Shown: in pieces, positions 16,780 through 24,926 of the stretch
How positions within the stretch are numbered: position 1 is the stretch's first letter
Layout: each line of letters begins with the position of its first letter
DNA from: Heyndrickxia coagulans 36D1
GTDB lineage: Bacteria; Bacillota; Bacilli; Bacillales; Bacillaceae_C
DNA length: 64,000 nt
Reading direction: 5' to 3'
Assembly (NCBI RefSeq): GCF_000169195.2
Contig: NC_016023.1
Coordinates: 1,426,001-1,490,000, forward strand
Notes under the pieces: model-generated
What the model was told of the DNA's origin: nothing
What the model saw: the letters and a program-made list of their open reading frames with translations, nothing else
Database searches by the model: none
Translations under genes and position numbers: made by a program

Positions 16780-17509
16780 ACCTTTACTGAAAGTCGAACA
16801 TTTAAAAAAGTCGTACGGCGAAAAACGGGTGCTGGAGGATATCTCTTTCGAAGTGGAGGAAGGCAGTGTCGTTGTTCTCCTCGGGCCGTCCGGATCGGGA
16901 AAAAGTACATTGATCCGCTGCTTAAACGGTCTCGAAGCCTTCCAGGGTGGCACCATTATGTTTAATGGGGAAACCGTACGGCCGTCGCCGAAAAACTGGC
17001 GCAGGCTCAGGCAGCAGATCGGAATGGTTTTCCAGAGCTATGATTTATTTCCGAATATGACGGTGTTGGAGAACATCCTGCTCGGTGCAGTGAAAGTCCA
17101 GAAACGGAAAAGAGACGAAGCAGCGCGCCAGGCCATGAGCCTGTTAAAGGAAGTCGGCATGGAGCAGTATGCCAATGCCTACCCGCGCCAGCTTTCCGGC
17201 GGGCAGAAACAGCGGGTGGCGATTGTCCGCGCGCTTGAGCTGAACCCGAAGCTGATGCTGTTTGATGAAGTGACCGCCTCGCTTGACCCGGAAATGGTGC
17301 GCGGCGTGCTCGAGATCATCCTGCGGTTGGCAAGAGAAAAGATGACAATGATTGTCGTCACGCATGAAATGAATTTTGCCCGGCAAATCGGGGATAAAAT
17401 CTTGTTTTTGGAAGACGGGAAGATTCTCGAAGAAACCCCGGGGCGCCAATTTTTCACTAAACCGCAGACAGAGCGGGCGAAAAGCTTTTTGGAAAGCATG
17501 GATTTTTAA
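16772..17509 (+). CDS. Polar amino-acid ABC transporter ATPase (GlnQ-like)
   Basis: 245 residues with Walker A GPSGSGKST, signature LSGGQKQRVA, Walker B LMLFDEVTASLD and the H-loop VTHEMNFAR. The linker GMVFQSYDLFPNMTVLENI is typical of PAAT-family importers. Walker B has DEV in place of the usual DEP, which some members of the family share. It overlaps the upstream permease by 8 bp. Confidence 0.93.
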   Translation: MAEPLLKVEHLKKSYGEKRVLEDISFEVEEGSVVVLLGPSGSGKSTLIRCLNGLEAFQGGTIMFNGETVRPSPKNWRRLRQQIGMVFQSYDLFPNMTVLENILLGAVKVQKRKRDEAARQAMSLLKEVGMEQYANAYPRQLSGGQKQRVAIVRALELNPKLMLFDEVTASLDPEMVRGVLEIILRLAREKMTMIVVTHEMNFARQIGDKILFLEDGKILEETPGRQFFTKPQTERAKSFLESMDF

Positions 17510-17536
17510 AAGAAAAATATTTTGGAGGGTTAGACT

Positions 17537-18379
17537 ATGAAAAAGCATCGTTTGTTTGGTTTGGTTTCAGCACTTTTATTGATTTTGTCGCTGGCGCTTG
17601 CAGGCTGCGGCAAAAGTTCCGGCAATTCTTCAAGCAGCAATCCGTCCAGTGTTTCAGCAATTAAGAAAAACGGCACGATCAAAATTGCCGTATTTGGAGA
17701 TCTTCCGCCGTACGGATGGGTCGATAAAAACGGGGGACGGCAAGGATATGATGTTGCGCTCGCCAAACAGGTTGCCAAAGATCTTGGGGTAAAAGTGAAA
17801 TTCGTGCAAGTGAACGCCAACAGCCGTGTGGATGCATTGAAATCGAATAAAGTGGATCTTGTTCTGGCAAATTTCACAATCACACCGGAACGGAAGCAAG
17901 TTGTTGATTTTGCCAAGCCATACATGAAAGTTTCCATCGGTGTCGTTTCACCGAAGAAAAACCCGATCACAAATGTCAGCCAATTAAAGGGCAAGTCTTT
18001 GATCGTCAACAAGGGCACTACTGCGGAAAACTATTTTACAAGCAAGCAAAAAGATGTGAAATTGCAAAAGTACGATTCCAAAACAGAACAGTTCAATGCG
18101 CTTAAAAACGGGCGGGCCGTTGCACTGGCGGACGACAATTCCTATCTGTATGCTTGGGTGAAAAACCATCCGGATTATACGGTCGGCATTAAAACGCTCG
18201 GGCCGAACCAATATATTGCCCCTGCTGTGAAAAAAGGCAACAAATCGCTCCTTAATTGGATGAACAAAGAAATTACGAAGTTAAACAACAATGGCTTTTT
18301 CAAAAATGATTACAACAACAATCTGGCGCCATACTTTGGCAGTGATATCCGCGCGGAAGATATTATTATAACGAAGTAA
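17537..18379 (+). CDS. Amino-acid ABC transporter substrate-binding lipoprotein
   Basis: 280 residues. A lipoprotein signal peptide ends at the lipobox LALAGC, and a Ser/Asn-rich linker follows. The SBP_bac_3 domain has GTIKIAVFGDLPPYGWVD, GYDVALAKQVAKDLG and VDLVLANFTITPERKQVVDFAKPY. It captures an amino acid outside the membrane and hands it to the two permeases encoded upstream. TTGGAGGG precedes the ATG. The ligand cannot be fixed from the sequence. Confidence 0.92.
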   Translation: MKKHRLFGLVSALLLILSLALAGCGKSSGNSSSSNPSSVSAIKKNGTIKIAVFGDLPPYGWVDKNGGRQGYDVALAKQVAKDLGVKVKFVQVNANSRVDALKSNKVDLVLANFTITPERKQVVDFAKPYMKVSIGVVSPKKNPITNVSQLKGKSLIVNKGTTAENYFTSKQKDVKLQKYDSKTEQFNALKNGRAVALADDNSYLYAWVKNHPDYTVGIKTLGPNQYIAPAVKKGNKSLLNWMNKEITKLNNNGFFKNDYNNNLAPYFGSDIRAEDIIITK

Positions 18380-18381
18380 AA

Positions 18382-18416
18382 AAAGGCAGGCTGTGCTCGC
18401 AGCCTGTCTTTCTTTA
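18382..18416 (+). terminator. Terminator after the amino-acid ABC operon
   Basis: GCAGGCTG and CAGCCTGT arms followed by TTTCTTT, directly after the binding-protein gene. The stem abuts the convergent racemase gene. Confidence 0.75.
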
Positions 18417-19574
18417 ATTTGCAGGGTTTTTTTCGGTTTCTGGGGGACGGTTTTGCCTTGTTCCGCGCGAAAGCAGAAACTGTTGTTTGTAAGGCTCGGT
18501 TGTGGCCGCGCCATGGACATACGTTTTATAAACATACGGGGACGTCATGGCTCTCAGCATCGCGCCGTAGTTCATATAAAACCTTACTTCATCGCCCGGC
18601 ACGAGAACCGCATCCTTTGTATCCAAAATGATATGGTCGCTGCTTGAGCCAATGATATGGAACGGCCGGACAGGGGTAAGGCCTGAAACAAGCACATCAT
18701 GCCGGCCCGCACTGATAATGGTCCGCCGTCTGTTGCCCCTGTCGATAAAGGTGACTTGTTCCCCAAATGCATTTTTGCCAATTGTCCCATATGGCACGGA
18801 AGGTTTGATTTTTGATTCGATGACTTCGGCAACAAAGCAAAAGGCATCCTGATATAATGACGGAATGATATGCCCGCCTGATGTTTCGCGGCCCAGCAAA
18901 ATGGACTCGCCGAGCCGTACATTGTTTACGGCCTCGGCATCTTTTGTTTTCACGGCCCAGTTGTAATTGGCGGAGTTGCCGCCGGAAACATAAGGAAGTT
19001 TGAGGGAAAACAGCTCCTGCATAGCTTGGACAAACCGGGAAAACGTCTGCATCTTCTGTTCGGTCGGGAGCACGCCTCCAAAGCAGGCAAAGTTCGTCCC
19101 GATTCCGGCCAGTTCAATCCCGGGGCAGGTGAATATTTCTCTGATCATCGCAGGGGCATCTTTTAATAATATGCCTTCCCTCAAATCTCCCATTTCCACC
19201 ATCAGGATGATTTTATGGGTTTTCTGTTGCCGCACCGCTTCAGCGGATAATGCACGGATCGTATCCAGCTCCGTGTTCATGCTGATATCCGCATACCGGA
19301 CCGTTTTTTCTACTTCGCTGATCCCGGGGGAACGAAGCAAAATCAAATCTGCTTTGATCCCCGCTTTTCTCATTTTTTCGATATTTGCAATCTTCGAGTC
19401 TGCGAGGCTTGTGATGCCTGCCTCCACCAGGGCGCCGGCAATGTTTAAATCGGCTGTAACGCCTTTCACAACGCCTGTAATGCTGATTCCTTTCCTCCCA
19501 AATAATTGTTTTAACGTTTTGGCATTGTGCCGGATCTTCTCCAGATTGATTTCCACCCGTGGAAGAACGGCCAT
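18414..19574 (-). CDS. Alanine/ornithine racemase-family PLP enzyme
   Basis: 386 residues with an alanine-racemase-type barrel. The PLP lysine is probably in ITGVVKGVTAD (about residue 37), and YVSGGNSANYNWAV plus NNVRLGESILLGRE match the ornithine-racemase subgroup. It should interconvert D- and L-forms of an amino acid, ornithine being the best family guess. The ATG shares one base with the stop of the DUF1611 gene, so the two are translationally coupled. A basic, Pro-rich C-terminal tail of about 25 residues is unusual. Confidence 0.8.
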   Translation of the reverse strand: MAVLPRVEINLEKIRHNAKTLKQLFGRKGISITGVVKGVTADLNIAGALVEAGITSLADSKIANIEKMRKAGIKADLILLRSPGISEVEKTVRYADISMNTELDTIRALSAEAVRQQKTHKIILMVEMGDLREGILLKDAPAMIREIFTCPGIELAGIGTNFACFGGVLPTEQKMQTFSRFVQAMQELFSLKLPYVSGGNSANYNWAVKTKDAEAVNNVRLGESILLGRETSGGHIIPSLYQDAFCFVAEVIESKIKPSVPYGTIGKNAFGEQVTFIDRGNRRRTIISAGRHDVLVSGLTPVRPFHIIGSSSDHIILDTKDAVLVPGDEVRFYMNYGAMLRAMTSPYVYKTYVHGAATTEPYKQQFLLSRGTRQNRPPETEKNPAN

Positions 19575-20656
19575 CAGGAAACCACTGCCTTTTTCAGGGA
19601 AGGGAAGAAATCGAGCAAGGCGTTTATAATTTTGTCTGTGCCGGTTTTTAACACATCCGTAACCGGAAGATGGTAAGTTTCTTCATAGCGGCGGATGGTT
19701 TCTTCCAGTTCGCGCTCTGACATCCCATCGTGGTTGAGCGTAATGCCGATGACTTTTGTCTTTCCGAAATGTTCAATCAGGCTGATTTCATCTTCCACTT
19801 TCGGCACTTCGGCAAATGGAAAATCGGATAAATATTTTCGTTTCGGGGCGTGTTGTAAAATGACTGCTTGCGGCCTTGCCCCTTTTAAAATGCCGGTTGA
19901 GCTTGCATATGCCGGATGGCTGAGCGCGCCCTGGCCTTCCACGATGATCATATCCGGATGTTCTTCTTTATTGGCCCGCAAAATTTCGCGCTCCAGTTCA
20001 CCGATTAAATATTGGAGTGGGAAAGCATCCATCGCAAACCCGTACTTGGCGCCCTGGATCAAGCCTGTCTGCCCGGTTGCGATAAATGCCGGGCGGTAGC
20101 CTTTTTCCATGAATGCCTCTTCAATGCATTTGGCAGTTGTCCGTTTTCCGCAGGCCCCGTCTGTTCCGAGCACGGCAACGACAGGGGTGTTCATTTTCAA
20201 AATTTCTCCGGTAAACAAAGTCCATTCTTTTTTCGGCCGCGGTTTGCGGATATCGCGGATCGTGACACCGCAAGCCTGTGCGTGGGCCGCCATTTCTTCA
20301 TCTTCTGTTAAAAATTCCTGGAGCGGGTTGATGATGTTCAATCCGGCTTCCATTGCCTGCAGAATGACTTTTCTTTCTTCCGGTTTTAAAAAGGCGTTCG
20401 CCGGCGCGATGCCGAAAATGAAGTCATCCGTTTTCGGGCCGGAGTGGATGAGTGCGTCTTCCAGGTCTTTGCAAACCGGAATGCCGCTCCATTTGTTGTC
20501 GAGGAGCATGCCGGCATCCTGCCCGTGTTTGCTGCTGTCAATGACAGCCGTAATGGTGTAATTCCCGGGTTCACGGATGAGTCCGTTTGCTGTTTTGCCA
20601 TCTGTTGTGCCAAATTGGTTTTCGCAATATACAATTGCCCGCTTTTTCATTGCCAT
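19574..20656 (-). CDS. DUF1611-family P-loop protein (DgcN-like)
   Basis: 360 residues. An N-terminal NAD-fold-like domain precedes a P-loop domain with GTDGACGKRTTA (about 170) and a VEGQGALSHPAYA block, which are characteristic of DUF1611. Some members are reported as D-glutamate N-acetyltransferases (DgcN), and others sit beside dipeptide epimerases. Here its partner is an amino-acid racemase, consistent with a role in D-amino-acid handling. GGAGGGATGGCA precedes the start. Exact activity uncertain. Confidence 0.8.
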   Translation of the reverse strand: MAMKKRAIVYCENQFGTTDGKTANGLIREPGNYTITAVIDSSKHGQDAGMLLDNKWSGIPVCKDLEDALIHSGPKTDDFIFGIAPANAFLKPEERKVILQAMEAGLNIINPLQEFLTEDEEMAAHAQACGVTIRDIRKPRPKKEWTLFTGEILKMNTPVVAVLGTDGACGKRTTAKCIEEAFMEKGYRPAFIATGQTGLIQGAKYGFAMDAFPLQYLIGELEREILRANKEEHPDMIIVEGQGALSHPAYASSTGILKGARPQAVILQHAPKRKYLSDFPFAEVPKVEDEISLIEHFGKTKVIGITLNHDGMSERELEETIRRYEETYHLPVTDVLKTGTDKIINALLDFFPSLKKAVVS

Positions 20657-20776
20657 CCCTCCATTTATTGAAATTCAGGCAACACAAAAAGAACACCTAA
20701 TGGCTTCAAATAGTAAAATACTAAAGAAGTTAGCTGTCCGCGTTTACGTATGGGCATGCCGGAAAACCTGAGGTTA

Positions 20777-20801
20777 TTGGAAGCTTCCAAATATTATTAT
20801 A
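20777..20801 (-). promoter_or_regulatory. Promoter/operator before the DUF1611-racemase pair
   Basis: On the minus strand TATAAT (20796-20801) is followed directly by a perfect 14-bp palindrome TTGGAAGCTTCCAA (20777-20790) covering the expected transcription start. The -35 region is weak. The position suggests a repressor site. Confidence 0.5.
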
Positions 20802-20849
20802 ACAATGACGGAGTAAAAAGGGAAGCAGGAAGCATGCAACCAGGACAGC

Positions 20850-20896
20850 AAAAAAAGGGGCAATTCCGCTGCCAATCCGGCATTTGGAAAAGCCCC
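20850..20896 (-). terminator. Terminator of the carboxyspermidine genes
   Basis: GGGGC/GCCCC outer arms with an inner TTCC/GGAA pairing, followed on the minus strand by six T residues. It lies 30 bp after the decarboxylase stop and separates the two operons. Confidence 0.7.
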
Positions 20897-20925
20897 TTGC
20901 ATTTGGAACGGCGGGCATTCGGCAT

Positions 20926-22053
20926 TCACCCGAGTCTCATTTTAAAGTCGTGATAACCGAACTCACGGACAATTGTGCAATCGCCGTTTTTGTATTGGAT
21001 CGCGATGGCCGGAAGCGGCATGCCATTAAAGGTGGTGTTTTTCACCATGGTGTAGATGGCCATATCGTCAAATACAAGGCGGTCGCCTTCTTTAAGCGGC
21101 TTATCGAAGGAATAATCGCCGATCGTATCGCCGGCGAGGCATGTCTGGCCGCCAAGCCGGTACGTATACGGTTTTTCGCCCGGCTCCCCAGCCCCGATGA
21201 GCGGCGGGCGGTACGGCATTTCCAGCACATCCGGCATATGGCACGAAGCGGAGGTATCGAGGATCGCGATGTCCATGCCGTTTTTCACCGTGTCAAGCAC
21301 TGTTGTGACAAGATAGCCGGCATTTAAAGCAACAGCTTCGCCCGGCTCAAGGTAGACTTCCAAACCGTATTTGTCCTGCATCCGCTTGATGCATTTTTCG
21401 AGGAGCGGAATGTCATAGTCTTCCCTCGTAATATGGTGGCCGCCGCCGAAATTGATCCATTCCATTTGCGGCAGCCATTCCCCGAACTTTTCTTCGACGG
21501 CATCCAACGTTGTCTCCAGATCGTCCGCATTTTGCTGGCAGAGCGTGTGGAAATGGAGGCCGGTGACGCCGTCCAGAAGCGCAGGGCGGAACTGTGCCTG
21601 CGTCACACCGAAGCGCGAGCCTGGCGAACAAGGGTCATAAATCGCATGCCCGGTCTGTGTCGAGCATTCCGGATTGATGCGCAGGCCCACCTTTTTTCCG
21701 CCTGCAAGCACACGGCCTTTGAATTTCTCAAGCTGTGAAAATGAATTAAAAATAATATGGTCGCAAATCGAGACGATCTCATCGATTTCACCTTCACGGT
21801 AAGCGGCGGAAAAAATATGGTTTTCTTTTCCCATTTCCTCATGCCCGAGGCGTGCTTCATACAAGCCGCTTGCTGTTGTCCCGCTCAAGTATTTGCCGAT
21901 GAGCGGGTACAAAGCAAACATCGAAAAAGCTTTTTGCGCTAAAACAATTTTACATCCGGTCCGTTTCATCACGCCGTTTAAAACTTTCAAATTGTCTTCG
22001 AGCTTTTGTTCATCAATCACATAGCAAGGCGTCGGCAGTTCTTCAAATCTCAT
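20926..22053 (-). CDS. nspC: Carboxy(nor)spermidine decarboxylase
   Basis: 375 residues, an alanine-racemase/ornithine-decarboxylase-fold PLP enzyme. It begins MRFEELPTPCYVIDEQKLE; the PLP Lys is in KIVLAQKAFSMF; and GLHFHTLCQQ, INFGGGHHITRED and SCHMPDVLEMPYRP match the carboxynorspermidine decarboxylase family. It removes CO2 from carboxyspermidine or carboxynorspermidine to give the triamine. The start shares one base with the stop of the dehydrogenase gene. Together they form the alternative polyamine route that needs no S-adenosylmethionine decarboxylase. Confidence 0.92.
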   Translation of the reverse strand: MRFEELPTPCYVIDEQKLEDNLKVLNGVMKRTGCKIVLAQKAFSMFALYPLIGKYLSGTTASGLYEARLGHEEMGKENHIFSAAYREGEIDEIVSICDHIIFNSFSQLEKFKGRVLAGGKKVGLRINPECSTQTGHAIYDPCSPGSRFGVTQAQFRPALLDGVTGLHFHTLCQQNADDLETTLDAVEEKFGEWLPQMEWINFGGGHHITREDYDIPLLEKCIKRMQDKYGLEVYLEPGEAVALNAGYLVTTVLDTVKNGMDIAILDTSASCHMPDVLEMPYRPPLIGAGEPGEKPYTYRLGGQTCLAGDTIGDYSFDKPLKEGDRLVFDDMAIYTMVKNTTFNGMPLPAIAIQYKNGDCTIVREFGYHDFKMRLG

Positions 22054-23252
22054 CAGTCGACAAGCTCCGGATTAAAGCTTTCTTTCCACGGCAGGCCCCA
22101 TTTGTTCAGGGCTTCCATGAACGGATCGGGATCAAATTCTTCCACATTATAAACGCCTTTTCTGTCCCATTTACCCTGGATCAGCATCATCGCGCCGATC
22201 ATTGCCGGCACGCCGGTTGTGTACGATACCGCCTGCGAGCCGACTTCTTTATAGCAGGCTTCATGATCGCACACATTGTAAAGGTAATAGGTTTTGTCCT
22301 TGCCGTCTTTTTTGCCGTGAAAAATGCAGCCGATATTCGTTTTCCCTTTTGTGCGCGGGCCGAGGGAAGCCGGGTCCGGCAGCACAGCTTTCAAAAACTG
22401 CAGCGGCACGATTTGCTTGCCTTCAAATTCAATCGGCTCAATCGAAGTCATGCCGACGTTTTCCAGGCATTTCAAATGGGTCAGGTAACTTTCGCCAAAC
22501 GTCATGAAGAAACGGATCCGTTTAATGCCAGGGATGTTTACAGCAAGCGACTCCAGCTCTTCATGGTGCAATAAGTACATATCGCGTTCGCCGATTTCAG
22601 GAAAATCATATACGCGTTTGATCTCCATCGGCTTTGTTTCGACCCATTTGCCGTTTTCCCAGTAGCTGCCATTGGCGGAAACTTCACGGATGTTGATTTC
22701 CGGGTTGAAGTTTGTTGCGAACGGATAGCCATGGTCGCCGGCATTGCAGTCCAAAATATCAATATAATTGATTTCATCAAAATGGTGTTTCAGGGCATAA
22801 GCGGAAAATACGCCTGTTACGCCCGGGTCAAAGCCGCTGCCGAGAAGGGCGGTAATGCCGGCTTCTTCAAAACGTTCGCGGTACGCCCATTGCCATTTGT
22901 ATTCAAATTTTGCCGTGTCTTTCGGCTCATAGTTCGCGGTGTCGAGATAGTTTGTTTTGGTTTGAAGACAGGCTTCCATGATGGTTAAATCCTGATAAGG
23001 CAGCGCCAGGTTCATGACGACATCCGGTTTCACTTTTTCAATTAAAGCAACCAGTTCATCGACATGATTGGCATCGACCTGTGCAGTCGTCACTTTCGTT
23101 TTGCCGCCGTCAAGCTTTGCTTTTAACGCATCGCATTTTGATTTCGTACGGCTTGCGATGCAGATTTCTTCAAAGACTTCGCTGTTTTGGACACATTTAT
23201 GCGCAGCGACCGATGCTACGCCGCCGGCCCCGATAATCAACGCTTTTCCCAT
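22053..23252 (-). CDS. Carboxy(nor)spermidine dehydrogenase (saccharopine-dehydrogenase family)
   Basis: 399 residues from the ATG at 23252, which has GGAG nearby; the frame extends further upstream without a ribosome site. N-terminal Rossmann motif KALIIGAGGVASVAAHK, then MNLALPYQDLTIMEACL, LLGSGFDPGVTGVFSAY and DCNAGDHGYPFATNF identify it. It reductively joins aspartate semialdehyde to a diamine, giving carboxyspermidine (from putrescine) or carboxynorspermidine (from diaminopropane). It is coupled to the decarboxylase gene. Which diamine is used here is unknown. Confidence 0.92.
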   Translation of the reverse strand: MGKALIIGAGGVASVAAHKCVQNSEVFEEICIASRTKSKCDALKAKLDGGKTKVTTAQVDANHVDELVALIEKVKPDVVMNLALPYQDLTIMEACLQTKTNYLDTANYEPKDTAKFEYKWQWAYRERFEEAGITALLGSGFDPGVTGVFSAYALKHHFDEINYIDILDCNAGDHGYPFATNFNPEINIREVSANGSYWENGKWVETKPMEIKRVYDFPEIGERDMYLLHHEELESLAVNIPGIKRIRFFMTFGESYLTHLKCLENVGMTSIEPIEFEGKQIVPLQFLKAVLPDPASLGPRTKGKTNIGCIFHGKKDGKDKTYYLYNVCDHEACYKEVGSQAVSYTTGVPAMIGAMMLIQGKWDRKGVYNVEEFDPDPFMEALNKWGLPWKESFNPELVD

Positions 23253-23858
23253 TCTTCTGTCTCCTTCAAAAAGAATTTTTGCATAATAAAAAGCAAGTGC
23301 AATCCGCATACGTGCGCACAACACTTGCTTGAAATCATCATCCTAAAAAAGCATGCATATCTGCAAAAAAACGGATATACGCCTGCCATAAAAGTCCGTG
23401 GACAATATGGAAGAAAGCTTTATATTCCTATAGGATCAGAGTCTATATAGCAAATAATTACTTTTACCACTCTTATTGATCGTTTCACAAGTTGATGTGC
23501 ACAAGCACCGGTTGTAAAGTAACCAACTTATAAAATTTGAGTTTCCCACTCAATCAATAAGGCAACCAAAAGTTGCCGATTCGGCATTTGGCCCGGCACA
23601 CCGATGCCTTTACTCCACTGGCCAAAATTATCTGCTTGGAAAGACTCCTGATGCTCTATATATGCTTTCCAAATCATGCTCTTCTATCGTATCAGCACGA
23701 ACTTAAAATAGCAAGAAGAAAATTTTTCATGGCGCCTTGGCTCATCGTTTTTTTACCCTGTTCCTATGAAAATAATCATAAGCGGGCGGTTGGGGAAACA
23801 GCAAAAAGGATGCAACGCTCTGTTGCATCCTTTTTGCAGTAGATTGATAGATTTTTCA
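23253..23858 (-). promoter_or_regulatory. Long structured leader of the polyamine operon with attenuator-like hairpin
   Basis: 606 bp without a gene. On the minus strand an AAGCAAGTG/CACTTGCTT stem (23330-23322 with 23299-23291) followed by TTTATT sits just before the dehydrogenase ribosome site and can act as a terminator. A second T-run hairpin (ACGGA/TCCGT, about 23370-23402) precedes it. Further upstream are stacked hairpins: GGCAAC/GTTGCC near 23560-23580 and a TTGGCC/GGCCAA pair near 23590-23625. This is the layout of a riboswitch or attenuator, but it matches no class I know. Confidence 0.45.
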
Positions 23859-24737
23859 TCATTCCGGCATGAGTTCCAGTTTGGAGTGGATCGTTACATC
23901 ATTAAAATCAATGCCCAATTGAATGGCAGTTTGTGCTACTTCCGGCCGGATGCCGGAAAGAATGCATTTTACCCCGATTAACCGCAGCGTCTCAATCAGC
24001 CGGAAAATTTGCTGGGCGACCATCGTATCGATGACGACCACGCCGGATAAATCAATGTACAGAAGGAGAACGCTTTTTTCTGCGCATTGTTCAAGGGTTT
24101 TTTCCAGAATGATTTTCGCACGGTTGGAATCAATTTCCCCGACAAGCGGCAGCAGCGCGGTATTTTTGCCGACCATAATGACAGGGGAACTTAGCTCTTT
24201 AATCGTTTCTTGCTGGGACTCCAGCCGCTTTAAGGAATAGTGGTGGTTTTCTTTCATAAACCAGATCATGACATGTTCGAATGTACGGATGATCGCCCTG
24301 CGCCAAAAATTCAATTCCTCATATGTATAATCTCCTTCGTGAGCTGCAACAAATGAATCGAACAGGTCGAGATACTGTTCCTGCGTGTGGAAGAACTCAC
24401 GCAAAATGAAGTGGTTCGGTGTGGCAAGATGCTCTTCATCTTGTGCAACGCTCATTACCCACTTTTCAAAATGGTGTAAAAAGGTATCTTCATCTTTTAA
24501 AAACACTTCACAAAACTGGACGTGGAACTCGTGGTTCTGCTCTTTCAGTCTTGCAACCACTTCGGGGTCGGTGGACGCATAAACCCCCTGCACGCTGTTT
24601 TTGTCGAGAGATGCGTACCAGTCTTCCGTCAATTGCCATGTTTTTTCAAGGAAAAAATGATGCAATGCCTGTCTTAGCTCCATTTTATCACCCGCATGAT
24701 GTAAGATTGAATTGATGGTCATGATCGTTTTCGCCAT
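23859..24737 (-). CDS. RsbR-type STAS-domain stressosome protein
   Basis: 292 residues as drawn; a start at ATG 24683 would give 274, the size of B. subtilis RsbRA, and has the better ribosome site. An N-terminal helical sensor domain precedes a STAS domain (about 180-290) with KNTALLPLVGEIDSNRAK and YIDLSGVVVIDTMVAQQ. Compared with RsbRA, the Thr171-type residue is kept (KNTALLP), but the Thr205 position is Ser (DLSG). RsbR proteins form the stressosome that controls sigma-B. This is an orphan paralogue with no rsbS, rsbT or sigB nearby. Confidence 0.85.
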   Translation of the reverse strand: MAKTIMTINSILHHAGDKMELRQALHHFFLEKTWQLTEDWYASLDKNSVQGVYASTDPEVVARLKEQNHEFHVQFCEVFLKDEDTFLHHFEKWVMSVAQDEEHLATPNHFILREFFHTQEQYLDLFDSFVAAHEGDYTYEELNFWRRAIIRTFEHVMIWFMKENHHYSLKRLESQQETIKELSSPVIMVGKNTALLPLVGEIDSNRAKIILEKTLEQCAEKSVLLLYIDLSGVVVIDTMVAQQIFRLIETLRLIGVKCILSGIRPEVAQTAIQLGIDFNDVTIHSKLELMPE

Positions 24738-24830
24738 TTCTTGTCTTTCTATTTTAAAATAAAATTCTATTTATTGAAATAGAAATGTTGGATTTGGAAA
24801 AGAAAAAACCCGTTTTCTCTATAGAATGAA

Positions 24831-24872
24831 AAAACGGTGGGACACGATTCATGATGGTGTCCCGCCGTTTTA
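24831..24872 (-). terminator. Strong bidirectional terminator
   Basis: AAAACGGTGGGACAC (24831-24845) and a complementary arm ending CCGCCGTTTT. It lies after the phosphoketolase gene on the minus strand and before the RsbR gene. Confidence 0.8.
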
Positions 24873-24926
24873 TATTTCATTGGTTTTTTCAGCGGTTTCG
24901 ATACGTCCGCCCGGTTTTTCTTGCTG

